The notes under the pieces were generated by a model. It worked only from the letters and a program-made list of their open reading frames with translations, was not told the origin of the DNA and ran no database searches. A stretch of 64,000 nucleotides of DNA, from the NCBI RefSeq assembly GCF_004336805.1, contig NZ_SJXM01000010.1:1-64000 (forward strand). Reading direction: 5' to 3'. Below are positions 55,009-63,037 of this stretch, piece by piece (the stretch's first letter is position 1; every line of letters starts with the position of its first letter). The position numbers and the translations under genes were made by a program. This DNA comes from Aeromicrobium sp. IC_218 (GTDB lineage Bacteria > Actinomycetota > Actinomycetes > Propionibacteriales > Nocardioidaceae).

Positions 55009-56672
55009 CACATGCGCTCCGGGGCCGAGACGCCGAGGATGCCCAGGCCGTTGGCGATGACCTGGCGGGTGGCGGCGACGAGCACCAGACGGGCGCGGTG
55101 CAGGTCGCTGACCTCCTCGTCGCCCTGGGGCAGGACGCGGCAGACGTCGTAGAACTTGTGGAACGTCGAGGCGGTGTCCTCGAGGTAGCGCGCGACGCGG
55201 TGCGGCTCGCGCAGCTCGGCGGCGCGGGCGACGACGCGCGGCAGCTCGGCCAGTGCGCGCAGCAGCTGGCCCTCGCGCTCCTCGGCCAGCAGCGACGGGT
55301 CGTAGCCCTCGGCGTCCACCGTGACGCCCAGGTCGGCGGCGTTGCGCAGGATCGACGACAGCCGGGCGTGCGCGTACTGCACGTAGTAGACCGGGTTGTC
55401 GTTGCTCTGCCGCGTCATCTCGGCCACGTCCAGCGTGAGCGGCGAGTCCGAGGGGTAGCGGATGAGCGTGTAGCGCAGCGGGTCGACGCCGATGAGGTCG
55501 ATCAGCTCGCGCAGCGACACGATCGTGCCGGCGCGCTTGGAGAGCTTGAGCTCCTCGCCGTCCTGGAGGATCTTGACCAGCTGGCCGATGAGCACCTGCA
55601 GCTGCTCGCCGGGCGTGTCGCCGACGCAGGCCGCCATGGCCGAGAGGCGTCCGACGTAGCCGTGGTGGTCGGCGCCCAGCAGGTAGATGCACGGGTCGAA
55701 GCCGCGCTCGCGCTTGTCGACGTAGTAGGCGGTGTCGGACGCGAAGTAGGTGAGCTCGCCGTTGGAGCGGCGCAGGACGCGGTCCTTGTCGTCGCCGAAG
55801 TCGGTGGTGCGCATCCAGAGCGCGCCGTCGGCCTCGAACAGCCGGCCCTGCTCGGTGAGCTTCTCGAACCCGCGCTCGACGGCGTCGGACTCGTGCAGCG
55901 ACCGCTCGGAGAACCACACGTCGAAGTGCGTGTTCATCTCAGCGAGCTCGGACTGGTGCTCGGCGAGCTGCAGCGCGTAGCCGCCCTCGCGGAACGCGAC
56001 GAGCTGCTCGGCCTCGGGCAGGTCGAGGATGCCCGGGTGGGACTCGACCACCTGGGCGGCGAGGTCGGCGACGTACGCGCCCTGGTAGCCGTCCTCGGGC
56101 GGCTGCTCGCCGTGCGCGCGGGCCATGAGGGACGCGCCGAACTTGTCCATCTGGTTGCCGCGGTCGTTGATGTAGAACTCGCGGGTGACGCCGGCGCCGG
56201 CGGCCTCGAGGACGCGACCGATCGCGTCGCCGACGGCGGCCCAGCGGGTGTGGCCCAGGTGCAGCGGGCCGGTGGGGTTGGCCGAGATGAACTCGAGGTT
56301 GGCGTTCTGCCCGGCGAGCGCGTCGCTGCGTCCGTACCGGTCGCCCGCGGCCAGCACCTGGCCGGCGAGGGCGCCCTGGGCGCCCGCGGCCACGCGGAGG
56401 TTGAGGAAGCCCGGGCCGGCGATCTCGGCGGCGCTGACCCCGTCGTCCTTGACCAGCTCGTCGGCCAGCAGCTGGGCCAGCTCGCGCGGGTTCATGCCGG
56501 CCTTCTTGCCGAGCTGGAGCGCGATGTTCGTGGCGTAGTCGCCGTGCTCGCGCTGCTTGGGTCGCTCGACGACGACGGTGGCGGGCACCCCGTCGGGGAG
56601 GCTCAGGCGTCCGTCGTCCACGAGGGACGTCAGGGCGGCGACGATCGACTGGGAGAGCTGCTCGGGGGTCAC
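55008..56672 (-). CDS. argS: Arginyl-tRNA synthetase
   Basis: A 554-residue class I synthetase. HLGH (138-141) is the HIGH signature, KLSKRAG the KMSK-loop counterpart, and an N-terminal Add1 domain (about 1-95) and C-terminal DALR domain flank the Rossmann core. GTG at 56672 has TAGACT 6 nt before it, so the message is probably leaderless. lysA follows in an operon. Confidence 0.96.
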   Translation of the reverse strand: MTPEQLSQSIVAALTSLVDDGRLSLPDGVPATVVVERPKQREHGDYATNIALQLGKKAGMNPRELAQLLADELVKDDGVSAAEIAGPGFLNLRVAAGAQGALAGQVLAAGDRYGRSDALAGQNANLEFISANPTGPLHLGHTRWAAVGDAIGRVLEAAGAGVTREFYINDRGNQMDKFGASLMARAHGEQPPEDGYQGAYVADLAAQVVESHPGILDLPEAEQLVAFREGGYALQLAEHQSELAEMNTHFDVWFSERSLHESDAVERGFEKLTEQGRLFEADGALWMRTTDFGDDKDRVLRRSNGELTYFASDTAYYVDKRERGFDPCIYLLGADHHGYVGRLSAMAACVGDTPGEQLQVLIGQLVKILQDGEELKLSKRAGTIVSLRELIDLIGVDPLRYTLIRYPSDSPLTLDVAEMTRQSNDNPVYYVQYAHARLSSILRNAADLGVTVDAEGYDPSLLAEEREGQLLRALAELPRVVARAAELREPHRVARYLEDTASTFHKFYDVCRVLPQGDEEVSDLHRARLVLVAATRQVIANGLGILGVSAPERM

Positions 56673-56678
56673 CCGAGG

Positions 56679-56684
56679 AGTCTA
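56679..56684 (-). promoter_or_regulatory. -10 box, leaderless start of argS
   Basis: TAGACT followed by 6 nt and GTG at 56672; the hexamer overlaps the stop codon of the preceding response regulator. Confidence 0.5.
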
Positions 56685-57062
56685 CCGATGGCCGCCCTCG
56701 TCCAGGACGCGCTGGATGGTCGCCACGAGCTCGTCGGGGTCGAACGGCTTGATGACGTACGCGTCGACGCCGGCGCGCTGCGCCTTGGCGATGTCGGCCG
56801 GGTGGCCCTGCGTGGTGACCATGACGACGCCCAGGTGGCGCAGCCGCGGGTCGGCCCGCATGGCGCTCACGGTGGAGACGCCGTCGCGCCGCGGCATCAT
56901 CACGTCGAGCGTCACGACGTCGGGCAGGTCGTCGTCGGCGAGGGCGTCCAGGGCGGCCTGGCCGTCGACGGCCTCGCGCACGTCGAAGCCCGCCAGCTCC
57001 AGGTTCGTCCGGATCAGGAACCGGATGGAGGGCGTGTCGTCGACGACGAGGACGGTGGGCAC
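56682..57062 (-). CDS. Single-domain CheY-like response regulator
   Basis: A 126-residue receiver domain with no output domain. D8/D9, phospho-acceptor D53 (TLDVMMPRRDG), T83/T84 and K105 (VIKPFDP) are intact. No kinase is encoded nearby, so the partner is unknown. GTG at 57062 is leaderless. The gene ends against argS. Confidence 0.92.
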   Translation of the reverse strand: MPTVLVVDDTPSIRFLIRTNLELAGFDVREAVDGQAALDALADDDLPDVVTLDVMMPRRDGVSTVSAMRADPRLRHLGVVMVTTQGHPADIAKAQRAGVDAYVIKPFDPDELVATIQRVLDEGGHR

Positions 57063-57068
57063 GGGACC

Positions 57069-57074
57069 AACCTA
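57069..57074 (-). promoter_or_regulatory. -10 box, leaderless start of the CheY-like gene
   Basis: TAGGTT followed by 6 nt and GTG at 57062. Confidence 0.5.
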
Positions 57075-57117
57075 TCGGTGCGGTACGCTCGCTCCGTCGA
57101 TCCCACCCGGGTCGCCC

Positions 57118-57189
57118 GCCCCCGTAGCTCAGGGGATAGAGCACCGCCCTCCGGAGGCGGGAGCGCAGGTTCGAATCCTGCCGGGGGCA
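57118..57189 (+). tRNA. tRNA-Arg(CCG)
   Basis: A complete cloverleaf: acceptor gcccccg/cgggggc with discriminator A, D stem gctc/gagc, anticodon stem ccgcc/ggcgg with loop CTCCGGA (anticodon CCG at 57151-57153), T stem gcagg/cctgc with TTCGAAT loop. CCA is not encoded. It reads CGG, a frequent arginine codon here. Confidence 0.97.
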
Positions 57190-57199
57190 CCCGATGCGA

Positions 57200-57230
57200 A
57201 AGCCCGCCGCGAGTCACTCGCGGCGGGCTT
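57200..57230. terminator. tRNA-Arg terminator hairpin
   Basis: aagcccgccgcgag and its complement form a 14-bp stem with a 3-nt loop 10 nt after the tRNA, followed by CGTCGTC. Confidence 0.8.
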
Positions 57231-57262
57231 CGTCGTCCCCACCCGGCAGCGCCCCTCACCCG

Positions 57263-57354
57263 AGCCCGGCTGCCGCCGCGATTCGTAACGGACCGGACGT
57301 CCGGCGGCGCCCACCCCCGTCCGGTTCGACACACTTCGCGGCGGCAGCCGGGCT
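57263..57354. repeat. 19-bp perfect inverted repeat, 54-nt spacer
   Basis: agcccggctgccgccgcga (57263-57281) and its exact inverse (57336-57354) enclose a spacer that contains a smaller accggac/gtccggt repeat. It starts 10 nt after the methyltransferase stop on the minus strand. Confidence 0.75.
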
Positions 57355-57364
57355 GGGGTGCGGC

Positions 57365-58189
57365 TCAGGCGCCGGAGGCGAGGACCTCCGCGTGGACCAT
57401 GTGGAAGTACGCGTCCTCCGAGCGGCCCCAGGCGCGCCAGGCCTCGGCGATCCCGTCCAGCTCGGCCCGGCTCATGCCGTCGGCGAGGGCCTGGGTGGCG
57501 AAGGTCGACGACTGCACGCGGTCGGCCTGGCTGTCGCCCCACCAGCGCGCCTGCTCCTCGGTGGCGTACGTCCAGGTGGACGTGGACAGTTGGACGTCCT
57601 GTAGGCCCGCCTCCCGCGCCCACTGACGCAGGCGGCGTCCGGCGTCCGGCTCGGCGCCGTTCTCGCGCGAGAGCCGGCGGTACGTGTCGCGCCAGTGCTG
57701 CAGCGGCTCGGCGGCCGGCCACCAGGTCATGGACTCGAAGTCGACCTCGCGGAAGGCCACGATGCCGTCCGGTCGGCACACGCGACGCATCTCGCGCAGG
57801 GCCCCCACCGGGTCGGTGAGGTGCTGCAGCACCTGGTGGGCGTGGACGACGTCGAAGCTGTCGTCGGGGTACGGCAGCGCCAGGACGTCGGCGCGCTCGA
57901 AGCTGGTGCGGCGGTCGTCGCGACGGAAGGCCGCCTCGCGCGCGGTCTGGAGCGGGGCGTCGACGTTCTCGATGGCCACGACGCGTCCGGGTGCGACGAG
58001 GGCGGCGAGGTCCAGGGTGATGGAGCCCGGCCCGCAGCCCACGTCGAGCAGGCTCTGACCCGGCCGCAGGTGGGGCAGCAGGTAGCCGCACGAGCTCTCC
58101 GCCGTCCGCGCGCCGTGCGACGCGAGGACCGACGCGTGATGCCCGTGGATGTAGTCGGTCTGTCTCGTCTTTTGAGATGCTGGACTCAC
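57365..58189 (-). CDS. Class I SAM-dependent methyltransferase (UbiE/Methyltransf_11 type)
   Basis: A 274-residue methyltransferase. Motif I is LLDVGCGPGSITLDLA, motif II VVAIENVDAPL, and motif III DDSFDVVHAHQVLQHLTDP. The N-terminal QTDYIHGHHASVLASH is a feature of the small-molecule methyltransferases that act on sterol- or quinone-like acceptors; the substrate is unknown. GTG at 58189 is leaderless. Confidence 0.88.
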   Translation of the reverse strand: MSPASQKTRQTDYIHGHHASVLASHGARTAESSCGYLLPHLRPGQSLLDVGCGPGSITLDLAALVAPGRVVAIENVDAPLQTAREAAFRRDDRRTSFERADVLALPYPDDSFDVVHAHQVLQHLTDPVGALREMRRVCRPDGIVAFREVDFESMTWWPAAEPLQHWRDTYRRLSRENGAEPDAGRRLRQWAREAGLQDVQLSTSTWTYATEEQARWWGDSQADRVQSSTFATQALADGMSRAELDGIAEAWRAWGRSEDAYFHMVHAEVLASGA

Positions 58190-58195
58190 ATCATG

Positions 58196-58201
58196 AGACT
58201 A
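58196..58201 (-). promoter_or_regulatory. -10 box, leaderless start of the methyltransferase gene
   Basis: TAGTCT followed by 6 nt and GTG at 58189; an imperfect CTCATGATGTGAG palindrome spans the start site. Confidence 0.5.
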
Positions 58202-58271
58202 GCCCCGGGACGACGGGGCCGACAGGTCTCGTCCAACGACCGGACAGTAGCCAACGCCCCTCCCACGCGAT

Positions 58272-58322
58272 GTGGACGCAGGAGCACCACGTCCTCCAGG
58301 AACGTGGTGCTTCTGCGTCCAC
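58272..58322. terminator. 20-bp hairpin, probable gabD-side terminator
   Basis: gtggacgcaggagcaccacg (58272-58291) pairs with 58303-58322, one G-U pair, 11-nt loop. It lies after the gabTD operon and its adjacent tandem repeats on the minus strand. Confidence 0.65.
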
Positions 58323-58402
58323 TTCGCGGCGGAGCCGCGAAGCAAGGACCCCGTGCGGCGGAGCCGCGAAGCAAGTGACCTCGTGCGGCGGAGCCGCGCG
58401 AA
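58323..58402. repeat. Three tandem hairpin units of about 30 nt
   Basis: The palindromic core gcggcggagccgcg recurs at 58326-58339, 58355-58368 and 58385-58398 (periods 29 and 30). Each is followed by GAAGCAAG or a variant. The units lie between the gabD stop and the large hairpin. There is no spacer variation like a CRISPR array. Confidence 0.8.
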
Positions 58403-58408
58403 CGGGAC

Positions 58409-59860
58409 CTACCAGGCGATGGAGAGGTACTGCGTCTCCTGGAACTCGGCCAGGCCCTCGCGGGCGCCCTCGCGGCCCAGGCCGCTCTGCTTGAGGCCGC
58501 CGAACGGGGCCGACGGGTCCGACACCAGGCCGCGGTTGACGCCGACCATGCCGGCGTCGATCGCCTCGCCCAGCTTCATGGCGCGCTGCAGCTCGCCGGC
58601 GAAGACGTACGCCGCCAGGCCCATCTCGGTGTCGTTGACCATGGCCAGCAGCTCGGCGTCGTCGCGCCACGTGACGACCGGCGCCACGGGGCCGAACAGC
58701 TCGTGCTCGAGGATCGCCGAACCGGGCTGGACGTCCGCGAGCACCGTCGGCGCGTAGAAGTAGCCCTTGGTCTCGGGCACCTCGGCGCGGTGGGCCACGC
58801 GGGCGCCGGCCTCGACGGCCTCGGCGACGACGCGGTCCAGCTCGGCGACGGCCTTGCCCGAGATGAGCGGGCCGATCTCCGCGCCGGTGCTCGACGGGCC
58901 GACCGTGAGCGCCTCGACGGCCGCGCCGAAGCGGGCGACGAACTCCTCGGCGACGTCGGCGTGCACGAAGAAGCGGTTGGCCGCCGTGCAGGCCTGTCCC
59001 CCGCCGCGGAACTTCGCGATCATCGCGCCGGCGACGGCGGCGTCCAGGTCGGCGTCCTCGGTGACGACGAACGGCGCGTTGCCGCCCAGCTCCATCGAGG
59101 CGTTGACGATCCGGTCGGCCGCCTGCTTGAGCAGGATCGAGCCGACCCGGGTCGAGCCGGTGAAGCTGACCTTGCGCACGCGCCTGTCGGCCAGCCACGT
59201 CTCGGCCACGCCCGCGGCGTCCGTGGACGGGACGACGTTGACGACGCCCTCGGGCACGCCGGCCTCGACGAGCAGGCGCGCCACGGCGAGCGCGGTCAGC
59301 GGCGTCTCCGCGGCCGGCTTCAGGACGACCGTGCAGCCCGCGGCGAGCGCCGGGGCGATCTTGCGGGTCGCCATGGCGGCGGGGAAGTTCCACGGCGTGA
59401 TCAGCGCGGCCACGCCCACCGGACGGTGGGTCACGACGGTGCGCGTGCCGCCGGCCGGGGACGAGCCGTAGTCGCCGCCCGGGCGCACGGCCTCCTCGGC
59501 GAACCAGCGGAAGAACTCGGCCGCGTAGACGACCTCGCCCTTGGCGTCGGTGAGCGACTTGCCGTTCTCGGCACAGATCAGCGCGGCGAGCTCGTCGACG
59601 TCGCGGTGCATGAGGTCGAACGCGCGGCGCAGGATCTCCGAGCGCTCCCGCGGGGCGACGTGGCGCCACGACGCGAACGCGGCGTCCGCGGCCTCGACCG
59701 CGGCGGTCGCGTCGGCCCGGTCGCCGTCCGCGACCTGGGCCACGACCTCACGGGTCGCGGGGTCCTCGACGTCGAACAGCCCGGCGCCGCCACGGCGCCA
59801 CTCGCCGCCGACCAGCACGCCGCGCCCGGCGTCGAGCGCGTCCAGGTACGCCGCGCTCAT
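58409..59860 (-). CDS. gabD: Succinate-semialdehyde dehydrogenase
   Basis: A 483-residue aldehyde dehydrogenase. N158 (TPWNFP), E257 (SMELGGNAP) and nucleophile C291 (GGGQACTAANR) are present. It oxidises succinic semialdehyde from the aminotransferase encoded just upstream to succinate. ATG at 59860 overlaps the gabT stop by 4 nt (ATGA). The first two residues of the usual NxGQ motif are Gly-Gly. Confidence 0.93.
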   Translation of the reverse strand: MSAAYLDALDAGRGVLVGGEWRRGGAGLFDVEDPATREVVAQVADGDRADATAAVEAADAAFASWRHVAPRERSEILRRAFDLMHRDVDELAALICAENGKSLTDAKGEVVYAAEFFRWFAEEAVRPGGDYGSSPAGGTRTVVTHRPVGVAALITPWNFPAAMATRKIAPALAAGCTVVLKPAAETPLTALAVARLLVEAGVPEGVVNVVPSTDAAGVAETWLADRRVRKVSFTGSTRVGSILLKQAADRIVNASMELGGNAPFVVTEDADLDAAVAGAMIAKFRGGGQACTAANRFFVHADVAEEFVARFGAAVEALTVGPSSTGAEIGPLISGKAVAELDRVVAEAVEAGARVAHRAEVPETKGYFYAPTVLADVQPGSAILEHELFGPVAPVVTWRDDAELLAMVNDTEMGLAAYVFAGELQRAMKLGEAIDAGMVGVNRGLVSDPSAPFGGLKQSGLGREGAREGLAEFQETQYLSIAW

Positions 59861-61197
59861 GCGGACACCTCCTCGCGGGTCGAGGCGAAGGCCTCGGCGA
59901 CGACGTCGAAGGCGTCCTCGAGCAGCTCGTCGCTGATCGTCAGCGGCGGCAGGAAGCGCAGGACGTTGCCGAACGTGCCGCAGGTCAGGACGATGACGCC
60001 CTGCTGGTGGGCGTACGACGCGACGGCCGAGGCCAGCGCGGCGTCCGGCTCGGTCGTGCCGGCCTTGACGAGCTCGACGGCGATCATCGCGCCACGACCG
60101 CGCACGTCGCCGACGCGCGCGTCGTCGGCCTGCAGCGCGTCGAGGCGGCGCTTGAGCAGCGTCTCGATCTCGCGGGCGCGCTCGACCAGGCCGTCGGCCT
60201 CGATGGTCTCGATCGCGGCCAGCGCGGCGGCGCAGGCGATCGGGTTGCCCCCGTACGTGCCGCCCAGGCCGCCGCCGTGCGGGGCGTCCATGATCTCGGC
60301 ACGGCCGGTGACCGCCGACAGCGGCAGGCCGCCGGCGATGCCCTTGGCCGTGACGATGAGGTCGGGCACGACGCCCTCGCGGTCGCAGGCGAACAGGTCG
60401 CCGGTGCGGGCGAAGCCGGTCTGCACCTCGTCGGCGACGAAGACGACGTCGTTGGCGCGGCACCACGCGGCCAGCGCGGGCAGGAAGCCCTCGGCGGGCT
60501 CGATGAAGCCGCCCTCGCCCTGGATGGGCTCGATGACGACGGCGGCCAGGTTCGCGGCGCCGACCTGCTTCTCGATGACGGTGATCGCGCGCTGCGCCGC
60601 GGCCGCGCCGTCGACACCGGAGTCGCGGAAGGGGTACGACAGCGGGGCGCGGTACACCTCGGACGCGAACGGCCCGAAGCCGTGCTTGTACGGCATGTTC
60701 TTGGCCGTCATGGCCATCGTGAGGTTCGTGCGGCCGTGGTAGGCGTGGTCGAAGACGACGACGGCCTGCTTGCCGGTGAACGAGCGGGCGATCTTCACCG
60801 CGTTCTCGACCGCCTCGGCGCCGGAGTTGAACAGCGCGGTGCGCTTGTCGTGGTCGCCGGGCGTGAGCCGGCCGAGCGCCTCGGCGACGGCGACGTAGCC
60901 CTCGTACGGCGTGATCATGAAGCAGGTGTGCGTGAAGGCCTGCACCTGCTCGCTCACGGCGGCGGCGACGCGCGGGTTGCTGGCCCCGACGGTCGTGACG
61001 GCGATGCCCGACCCGAGGTCGACCAGGCGGTTGCCGTCGACGTCCTCGACGATGCCGCCACCGGCGCGCGTGGCGAACACGGGCATGGTCGTGCCGACGC
61101 CCGCGGCGACGGCGGCCTGCTTGCGCTGCATCAGCTCGACCGAGCGCGGTCCGGGGATCTGGACGACGTGGCGCGACTGCGGGATCTCGTGGCTCAT
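59857..61197 (-). CDS. gabT: 4-Aminobutyrate aminotransferase
   Basis: A 446-residue class III PLP aminotransferase. K285 (VTAKGIAGGLPLSAV) binds PLP, and FNSGAEAVENAVKIAR, FDHAYHGRTNLTMA and ADEVQTGFARTGDLFA are the family motifs. It converts GABA (or a similar omega-amino acid) to succinic semialdehyde. ATG at 61197 lies downstream of a LysR-type dyad; the gene is divergent from lysR. Confidence 0.94.
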   Translation of the reverse strand: MSHEIPQSRHVVQIPGPRSVELMQRKQAAVAAGVGTTMPVFATRAGGGIVEDVDGNRLVDLGSGIAVTTVGASNPRVAAAVSEQVQAFTHTCFMITPYEGYVAVAEALGRLTPGDHDKRTALFNSGAEAVENAVKIARSFTGKQAVVVFDHAYHGRTNLTMAMTAKNMPYKHGFGPFASEVYRAPLSYPFRDSGVDGAAAAQRAITVIEKQVGAANLAAVVIEPIQGEGGFIEPAEGFLPALAAWCRANDVVFVADEVQTGFARTGDLFACDREGVVPDLIVTAKGIAGGLPLSAVTGRAEIMDAPHGGGLGGTYGGNPIACAAALAAIETIEADGLVERAREIETLLKRRLDALQADDARVGDVRGRGAMIAVELVKAGTTEPDAALASAVASYAHQQGVIVLTCGTFGNVLRFLPPLTISDELLEDAFDVVAEAFASTREEVSA

Positions 61198-61223
61198 GCC
61201 GCCATGATCGGACGCGACGGCCC

Positions 61224-61257
61224 ATGCCGTCCAATACCTCTTCTCGATGGACGACAT
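61224..61257. promoter_or_regulatory. LysR-type operator between gabT and its regulator
   Basis: atgccgtcca (61224-61233) and tggacgacat (61248-61257) form 10-bp arms with one mismatch and a 14-nt AT-richer centre, the size and layout of a LysR-type dyad, in the 84-nt divergent gap. Confidence 0.6.
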
Positions 61258-61269
61258 GCTCGGTGGGCA

Positions 61270-61275
61270 TACGAT
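61270..61275 (+). promoter_or_regulatory. -10 box, leaderless start of the LysR gene
   Basis: TACGAT followed by 6 nt and the ATG at 61282, 12 nt beyond the operator dyad. Confidence 0.5.
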
Positions 61276-61281
61276 GCCGCC

Positions 61282-62157
61282 ATGGAGCTGCGCACCCTGC
61301 GGTACTTCGTCGCCGTCGCGGACGCCGGGACGGTCTCGGCCGCCGCCGACGCCGTCCGCGTCACCCAGCCGGCCCTCTCGCGCCAGCTGCGCCAGCTCGA
61401 GCGCGAGCTCGGGCTGGACCTGTTCGACCGCGCCGCCGGACGCCTCACGCTGTCCAGCAGCGGCCGCGCCCTCCTCCCCCTCGCCCGCGACGTGCTGGGC
61501 CGGGCGGACGACCTGCGCCGTGCGGCGAAGCTGCGCACCCAAGGCCGGCTGGAGACCGTCACCATCGCCGCGCCGGCCACCACGCTCACGGACCTGGTCT
61601 CGCCGTTCATCGCGACGCTCGAGCGCACCGACCCGGTGCCGGCGGTGCTGACGTCCGACGACCTGCCCGCGGCCGAGGCGCTCGCCCGCGGCGCCGACCT
61701 CGTCATCACGCCCTATCCCCCGGACGAGCCCCTCGCCGCGACGTCGCTGGCGGTGCTGCCGGTGCTGGCGTACGTCCGCGCCGACCACCCGTGGGCCGGA
61801 CGCGGCGAGGTCGGGCTCGCCGAGCTGCACGAGGTCGAGGACCTCATCGGCCTGCCGCACCCGTTCGGTGCCCGCCGCGCCCTGGACGAGGCGGTCAGCG
61901 CGGCCGGCCTTCCGCCGCTGCGGCTCACCGAGGCCAGCAACGGCACCGTCGCCCAGGCGCTCGCGGCCGGTGGCCGCGGCGTCGCCCTCGTCACCGACGA
62001 CCCGCGCTTCGACCTGGTGCCGCTGCGGCTGACGTCCGGCGGGCAGACGGTGAGCATCGAGCTGCACGGCGCCTGGTCGCCGGAGCACCCCGGCGCCGCC
62101 CTGCTGGCCGACCTCGCCGCGCGCCTGCGCGCCTGGGTCGCCCGCCGCTACGCGTAG
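61282..62157 (+). CDS. LysR-family regulator of the gab genes
   Basis: A 291-residue LysR-type regulator. The N-terminal helix-turn-helix (MELRTLRYFVAVADAGTVSAAADAVRVTQPALSRQLRQLE) is complete and the substrate-binding domain (about 90-291) is normal length. Divergent placement and the dyad between the genes suggest it controls gabT-gabD in response to GABA or a precursor. Confidence 0.92.
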   Translation: MELRTLRYFVAVADAGTVSAAADAVRVTQPALSRQLRQLERELGLDLFDRAAGRLTLSSSGRALLPLARDVLGRADDLRRAAKLRTQGRLETVTIAAPATTLTDLVSPFIATLERTDPVPAVLTSDDLPAAEALARGADLVITPYPPDEPLAATSLAVLPVLAYVRADHPWAGRGEVGLAELHEVEDLIGLPHPFGARRALDEAVSAAGLPPLRLTEASNGTVAQALAAGGRGVALVTDDPRFDLVPLRLTSGGQTVSIELHGAWSPEHPGAALLADLAARLRAWVARRYA

Positions 62158-62174
62158 CCCCCACCCAGGGACGG

Positions 62175-62210
62175 CGACGGGGCACCCGGCCGCAGCCGGA
62201 TGCCCCGTCG
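62175..62210. terminator. Bidirectional hairpin terminator
   Basis: A 16-bp stem with one mismatch (cgacggggca, cggc and complements) and a 4-nt loop between convergent lysR and the permease genes. Confidence 0.75.
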
Positions 62211-62222
62211 TCGGGCGGAGCG

Positions 62223-63023
62223 TCAGCGGACGGTCTCGGCGTCCCCCGCGATCCGTTGCGCGATCCAGATCGGGACGATCGAGATCACGATGAGCACCAC
62301 GGCGACCACGGCCACGACCGGCGCCTGGTTGGGCCGGAACAGGTTGTTGAGGATCCAGATCGGCAGGGTCGTCGTGCCCGGGCCCGCGGTGAACGTCGTC
62401 ACGATGATCTCGTCGAAGCTCAGCGCGAAGGCGAGCAGGCCGCCGGCCAGCAGCGCCGAGCGCAGCTGCGGGAACGTGACGAGCCGGAACGTCGTCCACA
62501 CGCCCGCCCCGAGGTCGGCCGAGGCCTCCTCGAGGTTGCCGCCCATGCGTCGCAGCCGGGCGATGACGTTGTTGAACACCGTGACGATGCAGAACGTCGC
62601 GTGGGCCACGATCACCGTGGCGATGCCCAGCTGGACGTTCAGGATGCCGCGGAACGCGTTGTTCAGCGCGATGCCGGTGACGATGCCGGGCAGGGCGATC
62701 GGCAGGATCACCAGCAGGTTCACGGTGTTCTTGCCGAAGAAGTCGAACCGCTGCAGGGCGAAGGCGATGAGCACGCCCAGCACCAGGGCCACCGCCGTGG
62801 ACGCGATCGCCACCTGCACGCTGGTCAGCACGGCGTCGCGCGCGCCCTGGCTGTGGAACGCACGCGTCCACCACTCGGTGGTGAAGTCGTCCGGCGGCCA
62901 GGTCATCGACGGGTCGGCGTTGAACGAGTTCGCCACCACGACGAGCAGCGGCGCGTACATCACCAGCAGCACCAGGCCGGTGAGGCCGGCGAGGATCCGC
63001 CGGGTGAGCGGGCTGAGGGTCAC
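62223..63023 (-). CDS. ABC transporter permease, PotC-like
   Basis: A 266-residue six-helix permease. The EAA loop is NLEEASADLGAGVWTTFRLVTFPQL. The helix-1 segment (LTGLVLLVMYAPLLVVVANSF) and the size fit spermidine/putrescine PotC. GTG at 63023 has a GGGAGACC ribosome-binding site and follows potB by 14 nt. Polyamine import would feed the GABA route encoded next door. Confidence 0.9.
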   Translation of the reverse strand: MTLSPLTRRILAGLTGLVLLVMYAPLLVVVANSFNADPSMTWPPDDFTTEWWTRAFHSQGARDAVLTSVQVAIASTAVALVLGVLIAFALQRFDFFGKNTVNLLVILPIALPGIVTGIALNNAFRGILNVQLGIATVIVAHATFCIVTVFNNVIARLRRMGGNLEEASADLGAGVWTTFRLVTFPQLRSALLAGGLLAFALSFDEIIVTTFTAGPGTTTLPIWILNNLFRPNQAPVVAVVAVVLIVISIVPIWIAQRIAGDAETVR

Positions 63024-63037
63024 GAGGTCTCCCGTTC

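Noticed and set aside
57118..57189. tRNA-Arg as an integration site for a mobile element.
   Set aside because: No integrase, no duplicated 3' tRNA end and no foreign base composition on either side.
58323..58402. The tandem units looked at first like a CRISPR array.
   Set aside because: Only three units of about 30 nt, no unique spacers between them, and no cas genes.
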